Positions 16,189 to 25,508 are shown, counted from the stretch's first letter. The stretch is 64,000 nt of DNA from Rhodomicrobium lacus (GCF_003992725.1 NZ_RZNF01000012.1:1364501-1428500); one strand, 5' to 3'. Numbers and translations: made by a program. The notes: generated by a model not told the origin, from the letters alone.

Positions 16189-17504
16189 GATCGGGCTCCA
16201 GCTTGTGAAAGCGCAGCTTCACGCGCCGCCCATGCGGTGACGAAACCTGCATAACTCCATGTAAGGTCTTCGGCGGACGTCGGCTCGCCGGTCGTCTGGT
16301 CGAATTGTTCGGAGAGATCGCCCGAGGCGGGGATGAAGTTGCGCACGCGGGCGAGGATCGCGTCGCCGCTCGCGATGTGTTCCTCGCTCTCGCTCGGCAC
16401 CGCGACGGCCAGCCGGTAATGATATTCGGCGGCAGCGAAGGTGCTGATATACCACGCGCCGCCGCTGATGTAGGTGTCGCCCTTGTAGCGGCCGAACATG
16501 ATACCGGACGAACGACCCGCATTGATCGCGTAAGTGTCCCGGAACATCGCCTGCTGCCAGAGAAACGTCGTGCGCACGCGCGGATCTGCGACGCTGTGCG
16601 GACCGCTTTCGAGACCGGCATGCACCACGCCGAGGATCAGCGAGAAGTCGAGCGCCTTCTCGTCAGCCTTCTCGCCTCCCGGAAGGCGGCTGCGGAGAAG
16701 CCCCCCGCTTTCGTCCCAATAGCGATCCAGCAGATCGGCGAGTTCGTCGCGCCGTGCCGCAAGCTCAGCCGCGAAGGCCGCTTCGCCGCGCTCTTCCGCC
16801 CAGCGCGCGCCGTGACGCAGCGCCGCGTACTGCGCAATCACCGTGTTGTAATGCTGCGCCCAGTCTTCTTCCCAGATGTCGTAGCAGGGCGCGCCCGCGT
16901 TTCGCGCGGTGTAGGCGAGGTCGCCCCGAATGAGCGCGTCCGCCGCAGCGCTTCCGATCCCGTCGTCGGCGAAGCGCAGACAGGTGAGCGCGCGAAGCGC
17001 CGGGCCGTCGTTCTGCGGGCGGTGCCAGTCGAAATAGTCGATGGTGCCGTCGGCGTTGAAGCGCACGTCGCCCGGCACGCGGGCACCATGCACGGCGGAA
17101 AGCTCCTCGTCCGGGCGGATGTATTTCAGATGATCGGCTTGTGCGCGTTCGCGGAAACCGCCCGCCGCCACGAGCGCGCGGCCGTCGATGGCATTGAGTC
17201 CAAGGCTGAAGCGCACGAAATCGTGGTAGCGGCTCACCCACGCATCCGCATCGAGGCCGCGCCGGATGAACACGCGCGTCGCGTCGATGACAAGCGCGCT
17301 GTCGCGCAACCAGTGAAAGAAATAGTCGAGCTGCGTCGAGGCCGCGCTCGCGAGAACCGAACCCTGCGCAGGCCGCACCGTCTGCCCGAAGCCCGCCCGC
17401 TCCTTCACAAGCGACGTGGCCGAGATCGCCCGCGGGATCTTCGCCGCGGCGTGCCGCACAAGCGCATCGCCCCAGCGTTCGAGCGAGGTTCCGGAAGCCG
17501 TCAT
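16185..17504 (-). CDS. Glycoside hydrolase family 15 (glucoamylase-type)
   Basis: 439 residues, about the length of a bare GH15 catalytic domain with no N-terminal beta-domain and no signal peptide. Family landmarks: FFHWLRDSALV near residues 62-72, W/HRPQNDGPALRAL, the acid region CYDIWEEDWAQHYNT, GRYKGDTYISGGAWYISTF, and the base-bearing SEQFD followed by DLTWSYA near the end. GH15 enzymes release glucose from non-reducing alpha-glucan ends or related oligosaccharides. AAGGAG precedes the ATG by 8 bases; translational coupling to the GH94 gene (ATGA overlap) ties it to that pathway, although an alpha-glucosidase in a beta-glucan operon is unusual. Confidence 0.85.
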   Translation of the reverse strand: MTASGTSLERWGDALVRHAAAKIPRAISATSLVKERAGFGQTVRPAQGSVLASAASTQLDYFFHWLRDSALVIDATRVFIRRGLDADAWVSRYHDFVRFSLGLNAIDGRALVAAGGFRERAQADHLKYIRPDEELSAVHGARVPGDVRFNADGTIDYFDWHRPQNDGPALRALTCLRFADDGIGSAAADALIRGDLAYTARNAGAPCYDIWEEDWAQHYNTVIAQYAALRHGARWAEERGEAAFAAELAARRDELADLLDRYWDESGGLLRSRLPGGEKADEKALDFSLILGVVHAGLESGPHSVADPRVRTTFLWQQAMFRDTYAINAGRSSGIMFGRYKGDTYISGGAWYISTFAAAEYHYRLAVAVPSESEEHIASGDAILARVRNFIPASGDLSEQFDQTTGEPTSAEDLTWSYAGFVTAWAAREAALSQAGARS

Positions 17505-17549
17505 CGTCCCATCTCCTTCTCGCGTGAACCGCCGCGCTTGCCCCTGCCG

Positions 17550-18818
17550 TCAGGCGACGAGCGGTTCCGCCGTGAAGCCCAAAACCTCAAGTCCCGGTTT
17601 CACTTCCGGGCAACTCATGAACAGCCGCCACAAGAGCCCGCTTCGATAATTCTCGATCATCGCGATGATCGGTCCCTGATTGATCGCAAGGTTATCCTCG
17701 GCGACCCAGCCGACCGTTTCGTTAAAGGCATCCGCGAAGCCGAAACGTCCCCAGAGGCGCGGGCCGAGATCGAAATAGAAGTGGCGCAGCGCAGCGAGCG
17801 AGTGCGCGGGCGTGTAGGGCAGGCTCGATAGCGCGGCGGTGGGCGCGATCACGCCCTCGTCCTGATCCGGCGCGAAGGCGCGGTAACCCTTGTTGCCATC
17901 GCTCGCGGTCAGGCCCCATGCCTTCGGCCCATAGCCCTTGAAGCCTTTCGGGTTGGCGACGCAATAGCTGTAATTCACCAGCGTGTGCGCGTGGTTCTGC
18001 TGCCAGTAGTCCGCGTAGCGGTCGCGAAGGCCGCGCGGGTCGAGGCCGAGGAAGGAGTAATGTGCGAAGAAGAGCGGGCCCCCGAGATCGGGGCCGAGCG
18101 GCAGTTCGACGCCGTAATAGTCGCGGCCGTTGCGGAACACCTTACCGCGCGCCCAGCCCTCGTGATAAGGTCGCGCGTCGATGGGGTAGGTGGGCGACAT
18201 CGCGGCGAGCACATAGGTAATGAGGCACTCATTCCAGCCCTCGATGCGCTGGAAAGCCTGATGCTCCTTCGTCGGCAGCCAGTGCCAGAGCATGATGTCG
18301 TCGTTCTCGACATGCGCTTGCCAGTTCACCGCGCGCCACAGAGCGTCGATCTTCGCGGCGAGCGCGCGCTCCTCCGGATCACCGTTCGCGAAATACTGGC
18401 GCGCGCAAAGGAGGCCCTGCACGAGATAGGCCGTCTCCACCACGTCCGCGCCCGCATTGTCGGACCAGAGCGAGATTTCCCGGCCCGTATTGCCGTCGAT
18501 GTAATGCGGGAAGACACCGTTATATTGTTCGGCGGTGTCGAGGAAGCCCAGCATCGCGGCGAGCCGCTCAACGGCCTCGCGGCGCTCGATCCAGCCGCGT
18601 TCCGTCGCGACGATGATCGCCATCACGCCAAAGCCCGTTCCGCCGATGGAAATCAGATCGTTTCCCGTAGTGCGATCCGGGTTGCCGCGATCGCGGGCAA
18701 GCCCGCAATTCGGGTGCGCATAGTCCCAGAAATAGCGGAAGGTCTGCCGCTGCACGAGATCAAGCAACGCTTCGTCGTCCATATGGTCAGGCGTCCAAGG
18801 CTCGCTATGCACAGTCAC
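17550..18818 (-). CDS. Glycoamylase-like protein, GH144-type (endo-beta-1,2-glucanase candidate)
   Basis: 422 residues counted from a GTG at 18816-18818; a second GTG two codons later (18812) is better placed after the GAGG ribosome site. The PF10091/COG5368 glycoamylase-like fold is visible: LLDLVQRQTFRYFWDYAHP, SIGGTGFGVMAIIV, GGPLFFAHYSFLGLDPRGL and NYSYCVANP. Soluble members of this group include the GH144 endo-beta-1,2-glucanases; the same domain occurs within cyclic beta-1,2-glucan synthases. No signal peptide, so cytoplasmic. It lies 45 bases upstream of GH15 in the same direction. With the GH94 phosphorylase and GH3 glucosidase it forms a plausible beta-1,2-glucan degradation set. Confidence 0.8.
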   Translation of the reverse strand: MTVHSEPWTPDHMDDEALLDLVQRQTFRYFWDYAHPNCGLARDRGNPDRTTGNDLISIGGTGFGVMAIIVATERGWIERREAVERLAAMLGFLDTAEQYNGVFPHYIDGNTGREISLWSDNAGADVVETAYLVQGLLCARQYFANGDPEERALAAKIDALWRAVNWQAHVENDDIMLWHWLPTKEHQAFQRIEGWNECLITYVLAAMSPTYPIDARPYHEGWARGKVFRNGRDYYGVELPLGPDLGGPLFFAHYSFLGLDPRGLRDRYADYWQQNHAHTLVNYSYCVANPKGFKGYGPKAWGLTASDGNKGYRAFAPDQDEGVIAPTAALSSLPYTPAHSLAALRHFYFDLGPRLWGRFGFADAFNETVGWVAEDNLAINQGPIIAMIENYRSGLLWRLFMSCPEVKPGLEVLGFTAEPLVA

Positions 18819-18929
18819 CTCGCTTTGCGCAGTCTCTCAACCGGAAGTAACCGCACTTTTGGCCTTCTTCCAAGCCGGGTCTGGTAACAAATCCTGCCAT
18901 GCCGGCGCTCTGGCGAAAATAGCGCGTTT

Positions 18930-20717
18930 TCAGGCGTGCTCGGGCGTTTCACGCAACTCGCCATTCTCAAGCCTGAGCGGCATGTGCAGCGACGGCGGCG
19001 CGGTGCACAAGTCGACCTTCCGCGTGTAGAAGCCATTCCCGGGATCGAACCGCCCGACGCTGATAAGAGCCGTGTCGGCGAGTTCATGCGTGAAAATGGA
19101 AGCTGCAAGATTGCGGCTCTCATCGTCGAGTTCGACGATGGATTCGTCCTGGATGATCCATTGCGGCTTATAGAGAAGCATGTTGGCGAGCAACAGGCGG
19201 CGCTGCTCGTCGAGTGCAAGCTCCTTTTCCCAGCGCCGTTCGACATTCAGGTCCGCAGAGAGCTTCCCGAGCCTCACGCGCTCAAGCGCCTTGATGGCTT
19301 CTTCGTCGTCGATTTCCTCAGCGGGGCGGGGATAGGCGAGAGCTGTCTTCAGGCTAGCGGTCGGCAGATAGATCGTATCCGGCACGAAGGCCACGCGCTG
19401 GCCGGCCGGATAGCGGATCGTCCCCTTGCCCCAGCCCCAGATGCCTGCGAGCGCCTTCACGAATGTCGTCTTGCCCGACTTCGGAGCGGCAGAGATCAGA
19501 ACGCGCTCGCCGGGGGCCACCCTCACGAGCGGTTCGCTCAACGAAACGCGACCGCTCGGGGCGTAAACACAGAGCTTTTCGAGCGTCACCGAATCGTCGG
19601 GGCTTTGCTCGTAACGGATGTGCGATGTCTTGCTGCTCTTCTCTTCGAGCGTTTGCAGCGCTGTCCGGTAGCCGATGACGCGCGCGAGCATGGCGCGCCA
19701 TTCAGCGATCGTGGGAAAGCGGTCAACATACCACCGAAGCGCCGCCTGAACCTGACCGAAAGCGCCGACGACCATCATCAGGCCGCCCAGCGAAAGCGAG
19801 CCGGAGAAATAGCCGGGAGCGGCAAGAAGCAAAGGCGCGAGAAGCGCGAGCCAGCCGTAACTGCCCGTCACCCAGCCGAGCGCCGCGAGCCTGTTCGCGA
19901 TCTTCTGCATGATCGTGAGCACGGTGTCGACAGGGTGGCGCAGAAGTTCGCGCTCGGCCTGTTCGCCGTGCATGAGCGCAATTTCCTCGGCCGATTCGTT
20001 CACGCGGACGAGATTGATGCGGAAATCCGCCTCGGCGACGCGCAGATCGGTGTGCGCGGCGATGAGCGGTCGACCGACAAGCCAGGTGAAAAGCGAGCCG
20101 ATGGCCGCATAGCCGATGGCGGCCCAGACCATGTAGCCCGGAATGGTGAACGCCTTGCCCTCGTAGACGAACACAACCTGCGCCGACAATCCCCAAAGCA
20201 CGCCGACGAAGGCGCCAAGCAAGAGGGTGGACTGGATCAATCCCACGACGAGATCGACTGTGAGTTCGCAAAGCCGCCGCGTGTCTTCCTGAATGCGCTG
20301 GTCCGGATTGACGCTGATCGCGCCCGTGAGCGGCAGTTGAAACGCGCGGCGAGGCGAAAGCCATTCCTTCAGGAGGTCGAAGGTCACAGCCTTGCGCAAT
20401 CGCACCTTCAGCGTTTCATGCAGCCAGGTCTGCGCGACGCCCAGACACAGCAGCGTGCTCACGATCACCAGGAAGATGACGACCTCATTCATGAAGATCG
20501 ACAGATTGCGGGTGCCGATAGCGTCGTAGATGTTTCCTTGCCACGTATTGAGGCGAATCTGAACGAGCGCATTCGCTGCAATGACGGCGGTTATACCCCC
20601 ACCAAACAACAAAAGACCATTGCGCGCCTTAGGACCATCTATAATTTTCCAAAGAGAGCGTATCTGACTATATACACTTTCCTGAGGCGCCGTCTCATTT
20701 TGCTTCACGGAAGACAT
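18930..20717 (-). CDS. SbmA/BacA-like (YddA-type) ABC transporter, permease-ATPase fusion
   Basis: 595 residues from the ATG at 20715-20717; the frame is open to 21065 but that extension runs under the GH3 gene. The N-terminal ~390 residues form an SbmA/BacA-type membrane domain (several transmembrane segments, ALVQIRLNTWQGNIYDAI near the first), fused to an ATPase domain. The ATPase is degenerate: the P-loop reads SAAPKSGKTTF where GxxGxGK is expected, and the signature LSxGEQQR is replaced by LALDEQRR, while a Walker-B-like IIQDES remains. Family members import peptides or long-chain compounds across the inner membrane. Next to the beta-glucan enzymes it may import oligosaccharide, but that is speculation. 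Confidence 0.8.
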   Translation of the reverse strand: MSSVKQNETAPQESVYSQIRSLWKIIDGPKARNGLLLFGGGITAVIAANALVQIRLNTWQGNIYDAIGTRNLSIFMNEVVIFLVIVSTLLCLGVAQTWLHETLKVRLRKAVTFDLLKEWLSPRRAFQLPLTGAISVNPDQRIQEDTRRLCELTVDLVVGLIQSTLLLGAFVGVLWGLSAQVVFVYEGKAFTIPGYMVWAAIGYAAIGSLFTWLVGRPLIAAHTDLRVAEADFRINLVRVNESAEEIALMHGEQAERELLRHPVDTVLTIMQKIANRLAALGWVTGSYGWLALLAPLLLAAPGYFSGSLSLGGLMMVVGAFGQVQAALRWYVDRFPTIAEWRAMLARVIGYRTALQTLEEKSSKTSHIRYEQSPDDSVTLEKLCVYAPSGRVSLSEPLVRVAPGERVLISAAPKSGKTTFVKALAGIWGWGKGTIRYPAGQRVAFVPDTIYLPTASLKTALAYPRPAEEIDDEEAIKALERVRLGKLSADLNVERRWEKELALDEQRRLLLANMLLYKPQWIIQDESIVELDDESRNLAASIFTHELADTALISVGRFDPGNGFYTRKVDLCTAPPSLHMPLRLENGELRETPEHA

Positions 20718-20746
20718 ACTTTCTAACACGCTCGGAAGAAGGGGGG

Positions 20747-20773
20747 TTGACCGGCTTTGGCGGTCCTTATAAT
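20747..20773 (+). promoter_or_regulatory. Housekeeping promoter candidate for the GH3 gene
   Basis: TTGACC (20747-20752) and a perfect TATAAT (20768-20773), separated by a short 15-bp spacer, in the 100-bp divergent gap between the ABC transporter and GH3. Transcription would begin near 20780, which supports the ATG at 20818 over the TTG at 20788 as the GH3 start. Confidence 0.5.
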
Positions 20774-20817
20774 CCGTAAGTCGAAGATTGACCACCCAAG
20801 GGCCAAGGCTGCGTTCG

Positions 20818-22944
20818 ATGACGGAAGACGCTGCACGGATCGAAGGCCTGCTTCGGGCTATGACCCTCGAAGAGAAGGTCGGCCAGCTTACGATGATAAG
20901 GGCCGATTTTGACGCGGCCGGTTCGACGCTTCTGGCGCCGAAGCTGGCCGATATTGCGGCGGGCCGCGCGGGCAGCGTTCTCGATTTGCGTGGCGCGAGC
21001 GCAATCCTTATGGGGCAGAAGGCTGCCGTAGAAAACTCCCGCCTGAAAATCCCGCTTCTCTTCACGCTCGACGTGCTGCACGGCTATCGCACGATCTTTC
21101 CCGTACCGCTCGGCGAAGCGGCGGCCTTCGATCCCGACTTGTGGACGCGCACCGCGCGCGCGGCGGCTGTCGAGGCGGCGGCGGATGGCATCGCGCTGAC
21201 CTATGCGCCGATGCTCGACGTGGCGCGCGATCCGCGCTGGGGCCGCATCGTCGAAAGCGCGGGCGAGGATCCATTTGTGACGGCGCGCTTCGCCGAGGCG
21301 AAGGTGAAGGGCTTCCAGACGGACGATCTCGCGCGCAGCGACGCCGTGGCGGCAACCGCCAAGCACTTCGCGGGCTACGCCGCCGTCAATGCGGGGCGCG
21401 AATACGCTTCCGCCGACTTCTCGCAACGCACACTGGAAGAGGTTTACCTTCCGCCCTTCGCCGCCTCCGTGAATGCGGGCGTTGCGGCCATCATGCCAGC
21501 CTTCATCGAACTGGCGGGCGTGCCGCTGACCGCGCATCGCGCGCTGCTGACCGGCGTTCTGCGCGAACGCTTCGGCTTCGACGGCGTGCTCATCAGCGAT
21601 TTCTTCGCCGTGGCGGAACTCATCAGGCACGGCGTCGCCGCGGATGCTGCGGAAGCGGCGGCGCTCGCGCTGAATGCGGGCGTCGACATCGACATGGCGA
21701 GCGGCACCTACACCGAAGGGTTGCCGGATGCGCTCGGGCGCGGTCTCGTTCGCATCGAGACCATCGACGCCGCCGTGCGCCGGGTGCTTGCGCTGAAACT
21801 CGCGCTCGGCCTTTTCGAAAAGCCGTACGCGCGCGGCGAGGGCGCACTTGCGCCCGCAACGATCAAGGCGCACCGGGCGCTTTCCCGCGAGGCCGCCCGG
21901 CAATCCGTCGTGCTCCTGCAAAACAACGGCGCGCTGCCGCTCCCGGCTCAAACGAGCCGCCTCGCCGTCATCGGGCCATTGGCTGACGCGCCAGGCGAAA
22001 TGCTCGGACCCTGGCGGGCGGCGGGCGAAGCGTCCGAAACGGTGAGTTTCCTCGCAGGTGTGGAGACTGCGTTTCCGCAAGCTACTGTATTCCACGCGAA
22101 CGGCGGAGATATCCCCGCCGCGCTCGAAGCCGCGCGCGCATCGGATGCGGTGCTTCTGTTCCTTGGGGAAACCGCCAACATGTCGGGCGAGGCCAACAGC
22201 CGCGCACGGCCCGTCATTCCCGAAGCGCAGCGCGCGCTGGCCGAAGCTGTTTTCGCGCTCGGCAAGCCGGTTATCGTGACGTTGACATCCGGCCGCCCAC
22301 TGGTCGCGCCGTGGCTGTTCGAGAAGGCGCACGCCGTTCTGGCAGCCTGGTTTCTCGGCTCTGAAGCTGGCAACGCGCTTGGCGACATCCTCAGCGGCGC
22401 AGCGGCGCCCGGGGGCAAGCTGCCGCTGAGCTGGCCGTTCGATGCGGGCCAGATCCCCGTCTACTACGGCGAACGACCGACGGGCCGCCCCGCCGACCCC
22501 GAAAATCACGACACGAGCAAATATCTCGACGTGCCGAACGCACCGCAGTTTCCTTTTGGCCACGGCTTGACGTACACGCGCTTCGACTACACCGAGCCGC
22601 GTGCGAGCGTCGCAACCTTGAGGCCGGGAGAGATCCTTACCGTCGAAGTCGACATCGCGAACATCGGGGATGTGGCGGGCGAAGAAATTGTATATTTGTT
22701 TATCCGCGATCCGCTCGCTTCCGTGACGCGGCCCCTGCTCGAACTGAAAGCCTTCACCAGGATAAAAGCGCTTCCCGGCGAACGCGTTACGGCGCATTTC
22801 CGTCTGGCTACGGACGCTTTTTCCTTCCCCGACGCCGACGGGAAACCGCGCCTCGAATCCGGCGAAATCGAAATCCTCACAGGCCCAGGCGCCGCCCCTT
22901 CATTGTTAAAACGCTGTCGTGTTCATATCCTAACAAACGAATAA
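20818..22944 (+). CDS. Glycoside hydrolase family 3 beta-glucosidase
   Basis: 708 residues from the ATG at 20818. The N-terminal barrel has DPRWGRIVESAGEDP, AKHFAGYAAVNAGREY and the nucleophile Asp261 in GVLISDFF; a second alpha/beta sandwich domain and a C-terminal fibronectin-III-like domain (FPFGHGLTYTRFDY) complete the BglX-like architecture. No signal peptide is present, unlike the periplasmic BglX, so it should act in the cytoplasm, for example splitting sophorose or short beta-glucans to glucose. Divergent from the ABC transporter and GH144/GH15/GH94 operon; a shared regulator is likely but not visible. Confidence 0.92.
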   Translation: MTEDAARIEGLLRAMTLEEKVGQLTMIRADFDAAGSTLLAPKLADIAAGRAGSVLDLRGASAILMGQKAAVENSRLKIPLLFTLDVLHGYRTIFPVPLGEAAAFDPDLWTRTARAAAVEAAADGIALTYAPMLDVARDPRWGRIVESAGEDPFVTARFAEAKVKGFQTDDLARSDAVAATAKHFAGYAAVNAGREYASADFSQRTLEEVYLPPFAASVNAGVAAIMPAFIELAGVPLTAHRALLTGVLRERFGFDGVLISDFFAVAELIRHGVAADAAEAAALALNAGVDIDMASGTYTEGLPDALGRGLVRIETIDAAVRRVLALKLALGLFEKPYARGEGALAPATIKAHRALSREAARQSVVLLQNNGALPLPAQTSRLAVIGPLADAPGEMLGPWRAAGEASETVSFLAGVETAFPQATVFHANGGDIPAALEAARASDAVLLFLGETANMSGEANSRARPVIPEAQRALAEAVFALGKPVIVTLTSGRPLVAPWLFEKAHAVLAAWFLGSEAGNALGDILSGAAAPGGKLPLSWPFDAGQIPVYYGERPTGRPADPENHDTSKYLDVPNAPQFPFGHGLTYTRFDYTEPRASVATLRPGEILTVEVDIANIGDVAGEEIVYLFIRDPLASVTRPLLELKAFTRIKALPGERVTAHFRLATDAFSFPDADGKPRLESGEIEILTGPGAAPSLLKRCRVHILTNE

Positions 22945-22992
22945 CCGGCGCGATGACCCAACTTCCTCCCCCTCAAACGGATGGTATGATAC

Positions 22993-25446
22993 ATGTCTGA
23001 ATCGGAATACGAGCTTGCGAATCACACGTCTCTCGACGTGTCGGAGCTGGCTGCAGCCTTGCGCGGCCAGAACCCGCTGTTCCGGAAGTGGGCCGAAGGC
23101 TATGGTGTCGTCAAGCACCAGGACGTTACCCAGGTACGCATTTACGGGCTGGCCGAGACGCTGATCAAGGCGGGCAAGGCGAAGAACCTCGACGAGATCC
23201 TGCATAAGCTCATCGCGGCCGACCGCCTGACAAGCGCCGCGATGTGGATCGTCGTTCACATGACCTACGCGACCCGCGTCGACCTCGAAGGCCGGCCCCT
23301 CGCTCCCGAGGACTTCAAGCACGCGCCGGAAGGCCACACCGGCGGCTCGCTCAACGTCGCGCCCGCCTATGTCGGCTATTTCCTCGCGAATGCCCTGACC
23401 GGCGAAACGCGCTCATGGGTCATGGGGCAGGGACACACCGTCGCCGCCATCGAATCCGTGAACCTTCTGCTCGATAATCAGACGCCGCAGCAGAAAGACC
23501 GCTACACGCGCGACGCGGCGGGCCTGCAAAATCTCGTGCGCGACTTCTACTCCTACGCCATCGCACCGGACGGCTCGCCCGGCGTTCCGCTCGGCAGCCA
23601 CGCAAACCCGAACACGGCGGGCGCGACGATGGAAGGCGGCTATCTCGGTTTCGCGGAAGTGGAATATGTCCACATGCCGCTGAAGGGCGAGAAGCTCGTC
23701 GCGATCCTCTCCGACGGCGCTTTCGAGGAACAGCGCGGCAGCGAATGGTCCCCGCGCTGGTGGCGTCCGGGCGACAGCGGGCTCGTTTCGCCGATCATGA
23801 TCCTGAACGGCCGCCGCATCGAGGAACGCAGCGAGATCGAGCAGCAGGGCGGCACCGAATGGCTGAACGACCATCTGCGCATCAACAATTTCGACCCGAT
23901 CGATATCGACGGAACCGACCCGGCCGCTTTCGCCTGGGCGATCCTCATTTCGGAGTTCAAGCTCGAAGGTCGCGGCGCGCTGACGCTCGCGGGCAAGCGC
24001 GATTATCCGATCCGTCTGCCTTACACGGTCGCGCGCACCATCAAGGGCTACGGCTTCCCCGGTGCCGGCACGAATCGCGCGCACGGAACGCCGCTCATCG
24101 GCAATCCGCGCCACGACGAAGCCGCACGCGCGGAGTTCAACGAGGGCGCGGCAGCTCTGTTCGTGCCGCCGGCAGAACTCGAAGAGTCCATCGCGGCGTT
24201 CAACGTCCATGCCGAGCAGCACCGCCCGAAGGAAGGCGACCATCCGATTGCTGCGCGCAATGTGGCAACGCCGACTTTCCCCGAACCCGTGTGGTCCGAG
24301 GTCGGTGGCGACGTCTCGCCGATGGCGGCTGTCGACCGCTTCTTCGTCGATCTCGTGAAGGCGAACCCGAACCTTCGCCCACGCGTCGGCAACCCCGACG
24401 AACTCGGCTCGAACCAGATGAGCCAGACGCTCGCGCATCTGAAGCACCGTGTGAACGTGCCGGAAGAGGGCGTGCCGGAATCGACCGAAGGCGCGATCAT
24501 CACGGCGCTTAACGAAGAGGCCGTGATCGGCGCGGCGCTCGGCAACAAGGGCGGCCTCAATCTCTCGGTCAGCTACGAAGCCTTCGCAGTCAAGATGCTC
24601 GGCGCGCTCCGCCAGGACATCATCTTCGCGCGGCACCAGAAGCATATCGGCAAGAAGCCGGGCTGGATCGGCGTGCCGGTCATCGCCACGTCGCATGCGT
24701 GGGAAAACGGCAAGAACGAACAGTCTCACCAGGATCCAACGCTCGCCGAGGCGCTGCTCGGCGAAATGTCGGACACGTCGCGCGTGCTGTTCCCGGTGGA
24801 CGCGAATACCGCCGTCGAGGCTTTGCGCACGATCTATCGCGACCATGGCACCATCGGCACGCTCGTCGTATCAAAGCGCCCGGTGCCGTCGCTCGTTTCG
24901 CCGGAACTCGCGGTAAAGCTTTATGAGAAGGGCGCGGCGACGTACTCGGGCGATCTCGCGTCAGCGGACGTTCAGTTGATCGCGCTTGGCTCTTATCAGC
25001 TGGTTGAGGCCATCAAGGCCGGAAAGCGGCTCGAAGCGAAGGGCGTCAAGGTGGCGATTACGATCGTCGTCGAGCCGGGCCGCCTGCGCGAGCCGCGCGA
25101 CCACGTCGAAGGCAAGTTCGTGCTGTCCGATGCGGAACTGGAAGCGCTGTTCCCGGCGCGACTGCCGCGCGTCGTCGTCACGCATACGCGGCCTGAGCCC
25201 ATCATCGGCGTGCTTCGGCGCATCGACGGCGGCCCGAAGCACCTGCGCGTGCTGGGCTACGTCAATCGCGGCGGCACGCTCGACGCGGCGGGCCTCCTGT
25301 TCGCCAACTACTCGACCTGGGCGCATATCGCGCGCGCGGCGGCGAAGCTCATCGGCAAGGACGCGCACGAAGTCCTGAGCGAGGAAGAAGTCCGTACGAT
25401 CGACGGGCACGGCAATCCGCATCTCGTGATGCATGCCGTGATCTGA
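22993..25446 (+). CDS. Divergent phosphoketolase-family ThDP enzyme
   Basis: 817 residues, the length of xylulose-5-phosphate/fructose-6-phosphate phosphoketolases. The C-terminal half retains family landmarks (SYEAFAVKMLGALRQ, TSHAWENGKNEQSHQDP, VDANTAVEALRTIY). The N-terminal ThDP half is divergent: the usual GPGHGGP is GQGHTVAAIE and the GDGExETGP motif reads SDGAFEEQRGS. Canonical members cleave xylulose 5-phosphate to acetyl phosphate and glyceraldehyde 3-phosphate with ThDP and Mg2+. The altered motif makes the exact reaction uncertain. It follows GH3 by 48 bases in the same direction and may be co-transcribed, linking sugar release to central carbon metabolism. Two terminators follow. 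Confidence 0.78.
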   Translation: MSESEYELANHTSLDVSELAAALRGQNPLFRKWAEGYGVVKHQDVTQVRIYGLAETLIKAGKAKNLDEILHKLIAADRLTSAAMWIVVHMTYATRVDLEGRPLAPEDFKHAPEGHTGGSLNVAPAYVGYFLANALTGETRSWVMGQGHTVAAIESVNLLLDNQTPQQKDRYTRDAAGLQNLVRDFYSYAIAPDGSPGVPLGSHANPNTAGATMEGGYLGFAEVEYVHMPLKGEKLVAILSDGAFEEQRGSEWSPRWWRPGDSGLVSPIMILNGRRIEERSEIEQQGGTEWLNDHLRINNFDPIDIDGTDPAAFAWAILISEFKLEGRGALTLAGKRDYPIRLPYTVARTIKGYGFPGAGTNRAHGTPLIGNPRHDEAARAEFNEGAAALFVPPAELEESIAAFNVHAEQHRPKEGDHPIAARNVATPTFPEPVWSEVGGDVSPMAAVDRFFVDLVKANPNLRPRVGNPDELGSNQMSQTLAHLKHRVNVPEEGVPESTEGAIITALNEEAVIGAALGNKGGLNLSVSYEAFAVKMLGALRQDIIFARHQKHIGKKPGWIGVPVIATSHAWENGKNEQSHQDPTLAEALLGEMSDTSRVLFPVDANTAVEALRTIYRDHGTIGTLVVSKRPVPSLVSPELAVKLYEKGAATYSGDLASADVQLIALGSYQLVEAIKAGKRLEAKGVKVAITIVVEPGRLREPRDHVEGKFVLSDAELEALFPARLPRVVVTHTRPEPIIGVLRRIDGGPKHLRVLGYVNRGGTLDAAGLLFANYSTWAHIARAAAKLIGKDAHEVLSEEEVRTIDGHGNPHLVMHAVI

Positions 25447-25455
25447 CGGATTTGA

Positions 25456-25484
25456 GGCGGGATGTTCGGTGGTCCCGCCTTTCT
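25456..25484 (+). terminator. First terminator after the phosphoketolase-family gene
   Basis: GGCGGGA (25456-25462) pairs with TCCCGCC (25473-25479) and is followed by TTTCTC, 10 bases after the stop codon. Confidence 0.65.
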
Positions 25485-25508
25485 CAGACCGGAAAAATCC
25501 TGATCGAG

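Noticed and set aside
14050-16254. 734-codon plus-strand frame under the GH94 gene
   Set aside because: Antisense shadow created by high GC; Arg/Ala-rich composition and no recognisable domain.
20767-22797. 676-codon minus-strand frame opposite GH3
   Set aside because: Antisense to the GH3 catalytic motifs, Arg-rich and without a ribosome site.
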